DNA of 64,000 bases from Haloarchaeobius iranensis (GCF_900103505.1 NZ_FNIA01000001.1:1-64000); one strand, 5' to 3'; numbered from the stretch's first letter, positions 49,512 to 58,991 are shown. Numbers and translations: made by a program. The notes: generated by a model from the sequence alone, not told the origin.

Positions 49512-49632
49512 AGGTACTTCGGTCCGGCTATCGCGACCGGAGAGAACACGTGCCCGGACGTGGAGACGGCCTCCGCCCCCTCCGTGGCGACCGTGCAGCA
49601 CCGCGAGACCACCGAGACGCACGCTGCCGAAG

Positions 49633-49641
49633 TCTTAAACG
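49633..49641 (+). promoter_or_regulatory. TATA element of the KH-domain gene
   Basis: GTCTTAAAC, centred 27 nt before the ATG at 49664, gives a leaderless transcript and decides the start against a longer open frame. Confidence 0.55.
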
Positions 49642-49663
49642 CGTCCACGTGCTACGCCGTTCT

Positions 49664-50221
49664 ATGCAGCAGCACGTGAAGATTCCGCAGGACCGCATCG
49701 GCGTGCTGATCGGCGAGGGCGGTGAGACGATGCGACGGATCGAGAATCGAGCCGGTGTCAGGCTGGACATCGACTCCGAGAACGGCTCCGTCGCGATCGA
49801 GCAGGTCGGTGACCCCGTAGACGCGCTGAAGGGGCCCGACATCGTCCAGGCGATCGGCCGCGGCTTCCCCCCGGAGGATGCCCTGACGCTACTCGACGAC
49901 GAGATGCGGATGTTCGACCTCATCGACATCGACGCGGCGGCGCGCAACAAGCGCGACCGCAAGCGAAAGAAGGGTCGCCTCATCGGCGAGGACGGTCGGA
50001 CCAGAGAGCTGATGGAGGAGCTGACGGGCGCGAGCGTCGTCATCTACGGCTCCACGCTCGGGGTCATCGGCGGGCCGGAGCAGGTCCAGATCGTCCGGGA
50101 GGCCGCGGAGCGACTCCTCGACGGTGCACCGCACGGGTCGGTGTACGCCTTCCTCGAACGCAAGCACAACGAGCTGAAGCGCAAGGGCATGGACTACCAC
50201 CGCTACCCCGGCGGGACGTAG
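49664..50221 (+). CDS. KH-domain RNA-binding protein (archaeal Dim2/PNO1-like)
   Basis: A 185-residue protein with two KH domains. The first is at about residues 1-75 (VKIPQDRIGVLIGEGGETMRRIENRAG) and the second at about 95-165, with the degenerate loop KGRLIGEDGRTRELMEELTGA. It matches the archaeal homolog of Dim2/PNO1, which in eukaryotes helps mature the 3' end of 18S rRNA; in archaea it is linked to small-subunit assembly. A basic stretch between the domains (AARNKRDRKRKKGRL) should contact RNA. The start is fixed by TATA spacing. Confidence 0.92.
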   Translation: MQQHVKIPQDRIGVLIGEGGETMRRIENRAGVRLDIDSENGSVAIEQVGDPVDALKGPDIVQAIGRGFPPEDALTLLDDEMRMFDLIDIDAAARNKRDRKRKKGRLIGEDGRTRELMEELTGASVVIYGSTLGVIGGPEQVQIVREAAERLLDGAPHGSVYAFLERKHNELKRKGMDYHRYPGGT

Positions 50222-50298
50222 GGCAGCGACGACAGTCACCGACCGTTTCTTCGGTCTCGACAGCGCCGAGCGACGGGTCCGTTCCCCCGCCGAGTTGG

Positions 50299-50306
50299 TA
50301 TATAAA
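50299..50306 (+). promoter_or_regulatory. upstream TATA element before the thermosome gene
   Basis: TATATAAA in GGTATATAAACC lies about 113 nt before the thermosome ATG. It may give a second, longer-leader transcript, or it is a chance match. Confidence 0.35.
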
Positions 50307-50379
50307 CCACCAGCCATGACAACGTTTACCAATCCCGTAGAGGGTAGCGTCTTGCGGTTTTGAGAACAGCCAACAAAAG

Positions 50380-50389
50380 CTTTATATAG
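50380..50389 (+). promoter_or_regulatory. TATA element of the thermosome gene
   Basis: CTTTATATAG preceded by CAACAAAAG (B-recognition-like) lies about 27-36 nt before the ATG at 50416. It is one of the strongest TATA matches in the window, as expected for a heat-shock gene. Confidence 0.65.
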
Positions 50390-50415
50390 AATGCCAATCA
50401 ATCATTCAGACGACC

Positions 50416-52107
50416 ATGGCTCAGCAAATGGGTAATCAGCCCCTCATCGTTCTCTCCGAGGACAGTCAGCGAACGTCCGGTAAGGACGCGCAGTCGATGA
50501 ACATCACGGCCGGGAAGGCCGTCGCCGAGTCCGTACGCACCACACTCGGACCGAAAGGGATGGACAAGATGCTCGTCGACTCGACGGGCGGCGTCGTCGT
50601 CACGAACGACGGCGTGACCATCCTGAAGGAGATGGACATCGAGCACCCGGCGGCCAACATGATCGTCGAGGTCGCCCAGACCCAGGAGGACGAGGTCGGC
50701 GACGGCACGACGAGCGCCGTCGTCGTCTCCGGTGAGCTCCTGAAGAAGGCCGAGGACCTCCTCGAACAGGACGTCCACGCGACGACCATCGCGAACGGCT
50801 ACCGCCAGGCCGCAGAGAAGGCCAAGGAACTCCTCGAGGACGCCGCCATCGACGTCGACGAGGACGACCGCGACTACCTCGAGCAGATCGCCGCGACCGC
50901 GATGACCGGCAAGGGCGCGGAGTCCTCGAAGGAGCTCCTCGCCGAGCTCGTCGTCGACGCCGTCCTCGCGGTCCAGGACGACGACGGCATCGACGCCGAG
51001 AACATCAAGATCGAGAAGATCGTCGGCGGCTCCGTCGACGACTCCGAGCTCGTTGACGGCGTCCTCCTCGACAAGGTCCGCGCACACGACAACATGCCGT
51101 TCTTCGTCGAGGACGCGAACGTCGCCGTCATCGACGACGCACTCGAGGTCCGCGAGACCGAGATCGACGCCGAGGTCAACGTCACGGACCCCGACCAGCT
51201 CCAGCAGTTCCTCGACCAGGAGGAGAAGCAGCTCAAGGAGATGGTCGACACGCTCGTCGAGGCCGGCACTGACGCCGTCTTCGTCGACGACGGCATCGAC
51301 GACATGGCCCAGCACTACCTCGCACAGGAGGGCATCCTCGCGGTCCGCCGCGTGAAGGACTCCGACGCGAAGCGCATCGCCCGCGCGACCGGCGCTCGCG
51401 TCGTCGCCAACGTCGACGACGTCGAGGAGGACGACCTCGGCTTCGCCGGCCGCATCAGCCAGCAGGACGTCGGCGGCGACGAGCAGATCCTCATCGAGGA
51501 CGTCGAGGACGCCAAGTCCGTCACGCTCCTCCTCCGCGGCGGCACCGAGCACGTCGTCGACGAGGTCGAGCGCGCCATCGACGACTCGCTCGGCGTGGTC
51601 CGCGCGACCATCGAGGACGGCACCGTCCTCCCCGGCGGCGGCGCACCCGAGGTCGAGGTCGCCCTCGCCCTGCGCGACTTCGCCGACTCCGTCGGCGGCC
51701 GCGAGCAGCTGGCCGTCGAGGCCTTCGCCGACGCACTGGAAGTCATCCCGCGCACGCTCGCCGAGAACGCGGGTCTCGACTCCATCGACAGCCTCGTCGA
51801 GCTCCGCTCCCGCCACGACGGCGGCGAGTACGCGGCCGGTCTCGACGCCTACACCGGCGACGTCATCGACATGGAGGATGAAGGCGTCGTCGAGCCGCTC
51901 CGCGTGAAGACCCAGGCCATCGAGAGCGCCACCGAGGCGGCCGTCATGCTCCTTCGCATCGACGACGTCATCGCCGCGGGCGACCTCTCCGGTGGTCAGG
52001 TCGACCCCGACGACGGCGGCGACGCCGGCGGCCCGCCCGCAGGCGGCGGCATGGGCGGCGGCATGGGCGGCATGGGCGGCATGGGTGGCATGGGCGGCGC
52101 GATGTAA
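50416..52107 (+). CDS. thermosome subunit (group II chaperonin)
   Basis: A 563-residue CCT/TCP-1-type chaperonin subunit that forms a double-ring folding chamber driven by ATP. Typical segments are [39 protein letters not shown] and [17 protein letters not shown] near the N-terminus (equatorial ATPase). [20 protein letters not shown] lies in the middle, and [17 protein letters not shown] in the second equatorial part. The C-terminus ends in a flexible GGM repeat tail (residues about 541-563) that points into the chamber. Haloarchaea usually have two or three subunit genes; which one this is cannot be told here. Confidence 0.97.
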   Translation: MAQQMGNQPLIVLSEDSQRTSGKDAQSMNITAGKAVAESVRTTLGPKGMDKMLVDSTGGVVVTNDGVTILKEMDIEHPAANMIVEVAQTQEDEVGDGTTSAVVVSGELLKKAEDLLEQDVHATTIANGYRQAAEKAKELLEDAAIDVDEDDRDYLEQIAATAMTGKGAESSKELLAELVVDAVLAVQDDDGIDAENIKIEKIVGGSVDDSELVDGVLLDKVRAHDNMPFFVEDANVAVIDDALEVRETEIDAEVNVTDPDQLQQFLDQEEKQLKEMVDTLVEAGTDAVFVDDGIDDMAQHYLAQEGILAVRRVKDSDAKRIARATGARVVANVDDVEEDDLGFAGRISQQDVGGDEQILIEDVEDAKSVTLLLRGGTEHVVDEVERAIDDSLGVVRATIEDGTVLPGGGAPEVEVALALRDFADSVGGREQLAVEAFADALEVIPRTLAENAGLDSIDSLVELRSRHDGGEYAAGLDAYTGDVIDMEDEGVVEPLRVKTQAIESATEAAVMLLRIDDVIAAGDLSGGQVDPDDGGDAGGPPAGGGMGGGMGGMGGMGGMGGAM

Positions 52108-52269
52108 GCCCGGCCGACGCCACACCATCCACCGTCTGACCCAGGTACCGCCTCCCGACCGAACTCCCGATTTCTTTCGACGCATCGCCCGTAGCTGCCG
52201 CTACACGGACGACACGGCACTCGGTCGATAGCCGAACGTTACTTGCCACCACATACTCGATGTTCGGCC

Positions 52270-52770
52270 ATGCAGGTCCGCGAGATCATGTCCAACCACC
52301 CGGTCAGCGTCGACGAGGACGAGCCGGTGCGGACCGCAGTCGAGCTGATGGTCGACGGACACATCGGGAGCGTCGTCGTGACCCGCCAGGGGGACGCAAA
52401 GCCCTACAAGGTCGGCATCCTCACGCGGAGCGACGTGCTCGCACTCGAGTGCGAGGACCTCGACGAGCCAGCACCGAGTGGCGCTCTCACGCGGTTGGTC
52501 GACCGCCTTCGGAGTTCGAGCCGGTCGCAGCTGGACGAGGTGACCGTTGGCGAGGTGATGAGCTCGCCGCTCGTGACCGTCTCGCCGAAGACCGCCGTGG
52601 AGGAGGCGATACGGCTGATGGAGGCCGAGGACGTCCGCCACGTCGTCGTCACCGAGCAGCTCCGGGCCATCGGCGTCGTGACGCCGACGGACGTCATGGA
52701 GCACCACCCGGAGGCCGTCGAGCTTGCACGCCGCCACGGCGCGCGCGGGCCGGAGTGGGACGACCGGTGA
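52270..52770 (+). CDS. two-CBS-domain protein
   Basis: A 166-residue protein made of two CBS domains: VREIMSNHPVSVDEDEPVRTAVELM to about residue 60, and VGEVMSSPLVTVSPKTAVEEAIRLM from about 90 to 140. Such Bateman modules bind adenine nucleotides and act as energy or ionic sensors. No effector domain is attached, so it may act by binding a partner. The start at 52270 (MQVREIM) follows the family pattern; a TTACTTG element about 27 nt upstream gives weak support. Confidence 0.88.
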   Translation: MQVREIMSNHPVSVDEDEPVRTAVELMVDGHIGSVVVTRQGDAKPYKVGILTRSDVLALECEDLDEPAPSGALTRLVDRLRSSSRSQLDEVTVGEVMSSPLVTVSPKTAVEEAIRLMEAEDVRHVVVTEQLRAIGVVTPTDVMEHHPEAVELARRHGARGPEWDDR

Positions 52771-52803
52771 ACTCGTCGCCGGTTTCCGCCGGTGGTCGGG
52801 TTC

Positions 52804-52815
52804 CGATTTAACTAA
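52804..52815 (+). promoter_or_regulatory. TATA element of the alanine dehydrogenase-like gene
   Basis: CGATTTAACTAA lies about 26-37 nt before the ATG at 52841, supporting a leaderless start. Confidence 0.5.
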
Positions 52816-52840
52816 GTGTAGCGGTTCAGTAGCGCTACGC

Positions 52841-53833
52841 ATGCACACACTCCTTCTTGGGAGCGACGACGTCGACGAGAACGCGCAGATGCCGGACGTC
52901 ATCGGCGCGGTCGAAGACGCATTCGCGGCCTACGAACACGGGAACGCACAGATGCCGGCGAAATCGTACATCGACCTCCCGCAGTACAACGGCGACTTCC
53001 GGTCGATGCCGGCGTACCTCAACGCCGAGTCGTGGGACGCGGCGGGCATCAAGTGGGTGAACGTGCACCCGGACAACCCCGACGACCACGACCTCCCGAC
53101 AGTGATGGGGACCATGATCTACTCCGACCCCGAGACCGCCTTCCCCCTCGCCATCATGGACGGCACCGAGCTGACGATGAAGCGCACGGGCGCGGCCGCC
53201 GCCGTCGCCACCGACTACCTCGCCGTCGAGGACGCGACGAGCCTCGGCATCGTCGGCGCCGGCGTCCAGTCCTACACGCAGCTCGACGCTATCGCCGAGG
53301 TCCGCCCCATCGAGGAGGTCGTCGTCAGCGACGTGCGCGACGAGGCCGTCGAACGGTTCATCGACCGGTACGACGACGAGTTCGACGTCCGCGGCGGCTC
53401 CATCAGCGAGGCCGGCCACTGCGACGTGCTCTCCACCGTGACCCCGGTCGAGGACCCGCTCGTCTCCGCCGACGACCTCGGCGAGCACACCCACATCAAC
53501 GCCATGGGTGCCGACGCCGAGGGCAAGCACGAGATAGCCGACGAGGTGCTGCTGGCCGCCAAGCTCGTCATCGACGACTACAAGCAGTGCACCCACTCCG
53601 GCGAGATCAACGTCCCGTGGCACGAGGGCGTCCTCGACGACGACGACATCGACGGCGAAATCGGCCAGATCGTGGCGGGCGAGCGTCCGGGCCGCACCGA
53701 CGACGACGGCGTCACCGTCTTCGACTCCACCGGCCTCGCCATCCAGGACGTCGCGACCGCCCACGTCGTGTTCGAGCACGCCGACGAGAACGACAACGGC
53801 ACGCCCTTCGACCTGCTCGGCCTCGGGAACTAA
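52841..53833 (+). CDS. ornithine cyclodeaminase/mu-crystallin family, alanine dehydrogenase-like
   Basis: A 330-residue NAD-dependent enzyme of the OCD/mu-crystallin family. The substrate-side Arg/Lys region reads QMPAKSYIDLPQYNGDFRSMPAYL and GIKWVNVHPDNP. The Rossmann motif is LGIVGAGVQSYTQLDAIA near residue 140, and the catalytic Asp candidate lies in HINAMGADAEGKHEI. Archaeal members of this branch include alanine dehydrogenase, which interconverts alanine and pyruvate; ornithine cyclodeaminase or ketimine reductase activities are alternatives. The stop overlaps that of the DUF2237 gene on the other strand by four bases. Confidence 0.88.
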   Translation: MHTLLLGSDDVDENAQMPDVIGAVEDAFAAYEHGNAQMPAKSYIDLPQYNGDFRSMPAYLNAESWDAAGIKWVNVHPDNPDDHDLPTVMGTMIYSDPETAFPLAIMDGTELTMKRTGAAAAVATDYLAVEDATSLGIVGAGVQSYTQLDAIAEVRPIEEVVVSDVRDEAVERFIDRYDDEFDVRGGSISEAGHCDVLSTVTPVEDPLVSADDLGEHTHINAMGADAEGKHEIADEVLLAAKLVIDDYKQCTHSGEINVPWHEGVLDDDDIDGEIGQIVAGERPGRTDDDGVTVFDSTGLAIQDVATAHVVFEHADENDNGTPFDLLGLGN

Positions 53834-54207
53834 TCCTCGGCCGCGTACGCTTCTAGCGTCTCCATCTCCACCGTCTCAAGCACCGCCTCGTTCGTCGCCG
53901 ACAGGTCCACCGGCGGGGCGACGCCCTCCTCCTTCGCCTCCAGCCACCGGCCGATGCAGAGACACCAGCGGTCGCCGGGATGGAGCCCCGGGAACTCCAG
54001 TTCCGGGCGGGGCGTCACGAGGTCGTTACCCTGCTCGCGGCTGTACTCCAGGAACTCCTGCGTGACGACCGCACAGACCTCGTGCCGGCCCAGGTCCTCC
54101 TCGACGTGGCGACAGCAGCCGTCGCGCAGGTAGCCCGTCGGCGGTTCCGAACAGCAGGGCGAGAGCGGTTCGCCGCGGACGTTCCGGTCGTCGTGGTCGT
54201 CGCTCAT
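53830..54207 (-). CDS. DUF2237 protein
   Basis: A 125-residue DUF2237 protein. Conserved blocks are NVRGEPLSPCC, TGYLRDGCCRHVEEDLGRHEVCAVVTQEFLEYS, GNDLVTPRPELEFPGLHPGDRWCLCIGRW and GVAPPVDLSATNEAVLE. Seven or so conserved Cys/His suggest metal binding or redox use, but no function is known for the family. It converges on the alanine dehydrogenase-like gene with overlapping stop codons. Confidence 0.93.
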   Translation of the reverse strand: MSDDHDDRNVRGEPLSPCCSEPPTGYLRDGCCRHVEEDLGRHEVCAVVTQEFLEYSREQGNDLVTPRPELEFPGLHPGDRWCLCIGRWLEAKEEGVAPPVDLSATNEAVLETVEMETLEAYAAED

Positions 54208-54257
54208 ACCCGGGCTTCGGACGGGAGGGAGAAAGGCCTGTTCGACGGCGGCCGCGA

Positions 54258-57140
54258 CTACTCGATGTGGACGGCCGGCCGGAACGGGATCGCCTGTCCC
54301 GCCTTCCCGCCGGGGTCGACCACGTCCTCGTCGTCCTCGCGGTAGAGCTCGACGGTGGCGTCGTACTCTCGTTCGAGGGCGTCGAGCGCCTCGGCGTACA
54401 CCGCCGCCTCGTCCAGGGTCACGAGCGTCTCGAGGGTCTCGTCGTCGCGCTCGCGGACGACCCCGACGAGGTCCTGTACGAGGTCGTTGACCGCGTCGCC
54501 CCGCTCGCGGAGGTCCGGGTCGGACATGACCTGGCCCATCACCGCGCCCACGTCCGGGCCGGTCTCGACGACCTGCTCGAACACCCGGTGCTTCCAGTCG
54601 GCGGCGACGTAGACGCGGACGGTCTCCGGGTCCGTCTCGGTGACGTCGACGATGTCGCGCACGTCGTCGGTGAGGTCAGCGACCAGGGACTCCTCGACCT
54701 CGACCTGCGGATCGACCAGGGCCGCGTCGACTTCGGGCCACGGCGCGTCCTCGGCGGGCTCGCCGGTCAGCTGCTCGTGCAGGTCGTTCGCCATGTAGGG
54801 GACGAACGGGGCGAGCATCCGCAGGCGGGCCTCGAGCACCGTCCGGAGGGTGCGCCGTGCGCCCTCGCGCCCGGTGTCGGTGCGCCGGCGGTACCAGCGC
54901 AGATTCTCCTGGAAGTCGTAGAACGCGGCCTGGCTCGCCGACCGCGTCTCGAAGTTCTCCATCGCCTCGGTGACGGTCCCGATGGTGTCCTGCAGCTTCG
55001 AGAGCAGCCAGCGGTCGACCCGCTGGAGGTCGTCGGCGTCGTCCGCGCCGACGGGGTCGGGCACGTCGCCGTCGCCGACGAGCTCCTCGGCGCGTCGCCA
55101 GAAGCGGTCGAGCTGGTCGCGCGTGCTCGTCACCTGGTCGGCGCGCCAGTCGAAGTCCTGCCACGGCTCCGCGGAGTTCATCAGGAAGAACCGGACGGTG
55201 TCCGCACCGTAGCGGTCGATGGCCTCGCCCGGGAGGACGACGTGGCCCTTCGAGGAGGACATCTTCTCGCCCTCCAGCAGTCCCATCCCCATGACGGTGA
55301 TTCCCTGGGGCCACTTGGGCTGGTCGAACAGCTCCGCGTGGTGGAACAGGTAGAACGTCAGGTGGTTGTTCACCAGGTCGTTCGCCGAGCAGCGGTAGTC
55401 GACGGGGTACCAGTAGTCCCACTCCTCGCGCAGGGAGAGGGCGGTCTCGTCGGGGTCGTCGACGGCCTCGGGGCCGTAGAACAGCGTGTCGAAGAACTCC
55501 CGGTCCATCGCCTCGGGGTCGACCTCGTCGATGCGGTGGGCGATGGTGTAGTACGACATGTACAGCGTCGAGTCCGACAGCGGCTCGATGACGAAGTCCT
55601 GGTCCCACGGCAGCCGCGTTCCCAGCCCGTAGTTCCGGATGCAGGGCCACTCGTTGAGCCAGTCGATGGTGTGGTCGTACTGCTCGCTGGTGTTCTCGGG
55701 GATGGCGTCGAGGTTCGCGACCGCCTCGTGGGTCGTCTCCTTCCAGTCGGGGTCGTTGTAGCGGAGGAACCACGTGTCCTGCTTGGCGACCTCGACATCG
55801 CCGCCACAGCGACAGACGACCTCCTCGGAGAACTCCTGCATCGTGCCGAATGCAGTGCCCAGGTACGACTGCTTGAACTCGTCGCGCACGTCCTCGACGA
55901 CGCCACCGGCGAACTCGCCGTACGCCTCGAGCAGCTCGCCGGAGTGGAACTCGGCGTTGTAGAGGTCCTGTGTCACCTGCTTCAGCTCGGGGTCCTCCGA
56001 GGAGTCGATGCCCGCCGACTCGACGGCGTCCTTCGCGGGGACGTCGCCGTAGCCCTCGATGGTGAGGATGGGGACCGGCTCGAGCCCACGGACCTCGTCG
56101 GGGTCGATGCCGTACTCGGCCATCTCGTCGGCCGCTTCCTTCGCCTCCTGCAGCGCGAGGTAGTCGTCGGGCGAGTGCGCCGGGACGGACATGACGACGC
56201 CAGTCGCGTTGTCCGCGTCGACGAACCCGGCGGGGAGGACGAGCACGTCGTCGCCGGTGACGGGGTTCGTCACCCGCTTGCCGACGAGGTCACGTCCCTC
56301 GTACTCGTAGCGAACGTCGACCTCGTGACCCTGGAGTCGGAGCTTCTCGGCCGCGCTCGCGGAGACGAACCAGAACTCGCCGTCGACCTCCGCGACCACG
56401 TAGTCCGCCGCGGGGTCGACGAAGGCGTTCGTCACCCCGCGAACCGTCTCCGGGCGCAGGGTCGCCATCGGCGCGGTCACGTCCGCGCCGTCGATCTCCG
56501 TCTCGAACTTGACGAGCGTGTACTCCTGGAACTCCGCCTCCTCGCCCTCCAGGATGTCGTGGGTCGTCACCGGCTGGTCCTCGTTCGTGCAGTACTTCAC
56601 CGGGTGCAGCCCCTTCTCCAGCAGGCCGCGCTCCTTCAGCGTCTCGTACTGCCAGGTGATGAACTTCGAGTAGCGCTCGTCGTTCGTGGTGAACTCGCGA
56701 CGCCAGTCGACGGAGATGCCCAGCCGCTTCATCCCCTTCTTGTAGTGCTCCTCGATGAAGTGCCGGGCGAAGCCCATCGGCGTCTCCATCTCCGAGAGCG
56801 TCTCCTCGGGGACGTTGTACGTGTTCTGCAGGACGTCCATCTGCTCGGGTTCGCGCTTCTTCAGGCGCTCGACCGCGCCGATGATGGGCGTCCCGGTGAC
56901 GTGCCACGCGATGGGGAACAGGACGTTGTCACCCTGCTGGCGTCGGTACCTGGCGTACACGTCCGGCACGGTGTACGTCCGGGCGTGGCCGATGTGCATC
57001 CCGCCGCTGGGGTACGGGTAGGGAACCGTGACGAACGTGGGGTCCTCGTCCGCGCCGGCGTCGGGGTCCGCCTCGTAGCGACCCTCGCTCCGCCAGCGGT
57101 CCCGCCACTCCGACTCGAGTGTCTGCGGGTCGTAGGTCAT
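54258..57140 (-). CDS. leuS: leucyl-tRNA synthetase, archaeal type
   Basis: A 960-residue class I synthetase that charges tRNA-Leu. HIGH is at residues 49-52 (GGMHIGHARTYTVPDVYARYRRQ) and the KMSKS equivalent KMSSSKG at about 626-632. The CP1 editing domain lies at about 200-450, with the threonine-rich-like patch around TAPMATLRPETVRGVTN. Zinc-type Cys pairs are seen in VVCRCGGDVEVAK. The ATG at 57140 (MTYDPQTLESEWRDRW) is the family start; the longer frame upstream is not coding. A remnant of a second, bacterial-type LeuRS lies nearby on the other strand. Confidence 0.97.
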   Translation of the reverse strand: MTYDPQTLESEWRDRWRSEGRYEADPDAGADEDPTFVTVPYPYPSGGMHIGHARTYTVPDVYARYRRQQGDNVLFPIAWHVTGTPIIGAVERLKKREPEQMDVLQNTYNVPEETLSEMETPMGFARHFIEEHYKKGMKRLGISVDWRREFTTNDERYSKFITWQYETLKERGLLEKGLHPVKYCTNEDQPVTTHDILEGEEAEFQEYTLVKFETEIDGADVTAPMATLRPETVRGVTNAFVDPAADYVVAEVDGEFWFVSASAAEKLRLQGHEVDVRYEYEGRDLVGKRVTNPVTGDDVLVLPAGFVDADNATGVVMSVPAHSPDDYLALQEAKEAADEMAEYGIDPDEVRGLEPVPILTIEGYGDVPAKDAVESAGIDSSEDPELKQVTQDLYNAEFHSGELLEAYGEFAGGVVEDVRDEFKQSYLGTAFGTMQEFSEEVVCRCGGDVEVAKQDTWFLRYNDPDWKETTHEAVANLDAIPENTSEQYDHTIDWLNEWPCIRNYGLGTRLPWDQDFVIEPLSDSTLYMSYYTIAHRIDEVDPEAMDREFFDTLFYGPEAVDDPDETALSLREEWDYWYPVDYRCSANDLVNNHLTFYLFHHAELFDQPKWPQGITVMGMGLLEGEKMSSSKGHVVLPGEAIDRYGADTVRFFLMNSAEPWQDFDWRADQVTSTRDQLDRFWRRAEELVGDGDVPDPVGADDADDLQRVDRWLLSKLQDTIGTVTEAMENFETRSASQAAFYDFQENLRWYRRRTDTGREGARRTLRTVLEARLRMLAPFVPYMANDLHEQLTGEPAEDAPWPEVDAALVDPQVEVEESLVADLTDDVRDIVDVTETDPETVRVYVAADWKHRVFEQVVETGPDVGAVMGQVMSDPDLRERGDAVNDLVQDLVGVVRERDDETLETLVTLDEAAVYAEALDALEREYDATVELYREDDEDVVDPGGKAGQAIPFRPAVHIE

Positions 57141-57223
57141 GGGGAACCGTTCACTCGGAGTCGTTAAAAGGACTATCAATCCCGTCTGGCGGGACGTGAC
57201 GGAGGCGTCCGCACGGGTCCCAC

Positions 57224-57748
57224 CTACTCCAGCACGAACTCGGACGGGTCCACGTCGCGAGCCGCCTCGACCGCGTCGTCACCCGAGAGCTCCGCCGTCG
57301 CGCAGTCCAGACAGTAGTGGGTGAACCGCTCCGAGCGCGTGACCAGCGGCACGCCGAACAGTACGTACTCCTCGCGCCGGCGACGGACCAGTCCCGCCTC
57401 GACGCGGTCCCCGCAGGCCGTACAGCGCTCGGTGCACCGCTCCTCGGGGCGGACGACACGCTCGTCGACGGTTCTGGCGCGGCCGACGGTCGACGGGGCG
57501 TGGAGTCGGTCCAGCCGGCGCTTCGTCCACGGGTTGACGAGGATGCCCGTGCCGACGAGGACGAACGAGACGACCGCGGCGAACAGGGTCAGCAGCGACG
57601 CGCCGACGCTCGGGTACCGGAGCAGGTTGTCGAAGGCGGCCCAGATGAACAGCAGTCCGAGCACCATCAGCCCCGTCCCGAGGAAGGCGTAGATGACGTC
57701 GCCGATGAGGTCCGCGAGGACAGCGGAGTTCGGTCTGTCGTTCGACAT
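57224..57748 (-). CDS. two-span membrane protein with zinc ribbon
   Basis: A 174-residue protein of unknown family. Two membrane helices (IYAFLGTGLMVLGLLFIWAAF at about 19-40, SLLTLFAAVVSFVLVGTGILV at about 52-72) are followed by a soluble domain with CTERCTACGDRVEAG and HYCLDCATAEL, a four-Cys zinc ribbon. The layout (membrane hairpin plus cytoplasmic zinc ribbon) recurs in haloarchaeal proteins of unknown role. It lies upstream of leuS on the same strand with an 83-bp gap. Confidence 0.78.
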   Translation of the reverse strand: MSNDRPNSAVLADLIGDVIYAFLGTGLMVLGLLFIWAAFDNLLRYPSVGASLLTLFAAVVSFVLVGTGILVNPWTKRRLDRLHAPSTVGRARTVDERVVRPEERCTERCTACGDRVEAGLVRRRREEYVLFGVPLVTRSERFTHYCLDCATAELSGDDAVEAARDVDPSEFVLE

Positions 57749-57926
57749 CTATTCGGTCTGTTGTGTTCCACGAGGTATCAAAGTTGACCACTCCGGCCTC
57801 GGACCCGATGGCTGTACGTCACCGCGACACGCCAGCGCCAATTGTTGCCGCAACCAGACACACCGGAATGTCAGATGGATACGACTTGGAGGACGGTCCG
57901 TCTACCGTGAGCCAAGAGCCCCCACG

Positions 57927-58025
57927 ATGTCGAGACAGACACGGGAACCAGCGTTCGAGCAGACACGAATCGAACCACGATGGCAGGACCGGTGGGACGG
58001 CGCCGACGTCTTCCGCGCCCCGGAC
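57927..58025 (+). pseudogene. fossil N-terminus of a second (bacterial-type) LeuRS
   Basis: The ATG at 57927 opens a frame reading MSRQTREPAFEQTRIEPRWQ, then RWDGADVFRAPDDAT, about 33 residues. This is the N-terminal pattern of bacterial-type leucyl-tRNA synthetases, which some haloarchaea carry in addition to the archaeal enzyme (ERW-x-E-W-x-x-ADVFRAPDD). Right after this the frame turns to Cys/Arg-rich nonsense and a different protein continues in another frame. The HIGH motif and the rest are gone, so this is a deletion remnant. Confidence 0.55.
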
Positions 58026-58372
58026 GACGCGACCTGCTCGTGCTCGTCGAACTGGAGATGCGCCGTGCCGACCCGGCGAACAACACCGTGAAGCTGCTCC
58101 GTTCGCTGGAGACGGGCGGCCTCGACGAGGACGACACGGTCGTCGTCTGCCAGGCGTTCAGCGCGTACTACGACCTCGCCACCGGCGGGGTGAGCACGAA
58201 ACGCGAGAACGCGGCGTTCGTCGGGCGACTCGCGGCCGACGCGTTCGACCGCGTGACGTTCCACGCCGTCGAGTTCCCGGTCGAACCGCCGAAACGCGGG
58301 GCGTCGTGGCCGGACGCCTGGCCCGACGCGCTCGCGACGACCGTCGACGCGGTCATCGAGGCGACGCCGTAG
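57980..58372 (+). CDS. unknown protein, possibly truncated at its start
   Basis: A 130-residue frame from the ATG at 57980. The first 18 residues (Arg-rich) overlap the LeuRS fossil in another frame and are probably not native. From about DLLVLVELEMRRADPANNTV onwards the sequence has normal haloarchaeal composition: LLRSLETGGLDEDDTVVVCQAF, then SAYYDLATGG and FVGRLAADAFDRVTFHAVEFP, ending AVIEATP. An internal ATG at about 58058 (MRRADPANNTVK) could be the real start. I do not recognise the family. It seems to be the downstream partner of a deletion that removed most of the LeuRS gene. Confidence 0.5.
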   Translation: MAGPVGRRRRLPRPGRRDLLVLVELEMRRADPANNTVKLLRSLETGGLDEDDTVVVCQAFSAYYDLATGGVSTKRENAAFVGRLAADAFDRVTFHAVEFPVEPPKRGASWPDAWPDALATTVDAVIEATP

Positions 58373-58397
58373 CGACGGGTACCGATTTGGGTCCCGG

Positions 58398-58802
58398 TCA
58401 GTCGATGTCGATCCGGTGGCCCTCCTCGACGTCGGCCTTCGGCGCGGTGACGGTGAGCGTCCCGTTCGTGTAGCTCGCGCTGATGGCGTCCTCGTCGACG
58501 GCCTCGGGGAGACGGATGCTGCGGCTGACCGACGTCTGGCGCTCGCGGTGGACGTAGTGGTCGTCGCCCTCTTCCTCGGTCTCCTCCTCGCGGCTCGCGT
58601 CGATGGTGATGGTCCCATCTGCGAAGGTGAGCTCGATGTCCCCGGTGTCGTAGCCCGGGACGTCCGCGACGATCTCGTACTCGTCGCCGTGGTCCTGCAT
58701 GTCGACCGGCACCGATTCGACCGTCGGCATGCCGCGGTGCTCGAACTGCCGGCCCATACGGTCGAACATCTCCTCGAGTTCTTCGAACGGATTTCGTCGC
58801 AT
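58398..58802 (-). CDS. Hsp20/alpha-crystallin small heat-shock protein
   Basis: A 134-residue small heat-shock protein. A short N-terminal arm (RRNPFEELEEMFDRMGRQFE) is followed by the alpha-crystallin domain (residues about 28-120: DEYEIVADVPGYDTGDIELTFADGTI, RSIRLPEAVDEDAISASYTNGTLTVTAP). The C-terminus ends in HRIDID. It holds unfolding proteins in an ATP-independent way. GTTTAAGTG on the minus strand at about 58829-58839 is the TATA candidate. Confidence 0.94.
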   Translation of the reverse strand: MRRNPFEELEEMFDRMGRQFEHRGMPTVESVPVDMQDHGDEYEIVADVPGYDTGDIELTFADGTITIDASREEETEEEGDDHYVHRERQTSVSRSIRLPEAVDEDAISASYTNGTLTVTAPKADVEEGHRIDID

Positions 58803-58991
58803 TGTATCCGACAGATACGGCGGGTGGACACTTAAACTCCTCGCGTAAGCGGGTCGCTCGGTGGGGGGCGAACAGGCGGACGGTCAGCCGGACGGCGCGT
58901 GTCCGCACACCCGCGAGACGCCGCCCGTCGGTACTCAGCGCACGGCGGGACTGGCCCCGGCTTCGGGTAAAAGAGGACGGGTGGGTCGCGG

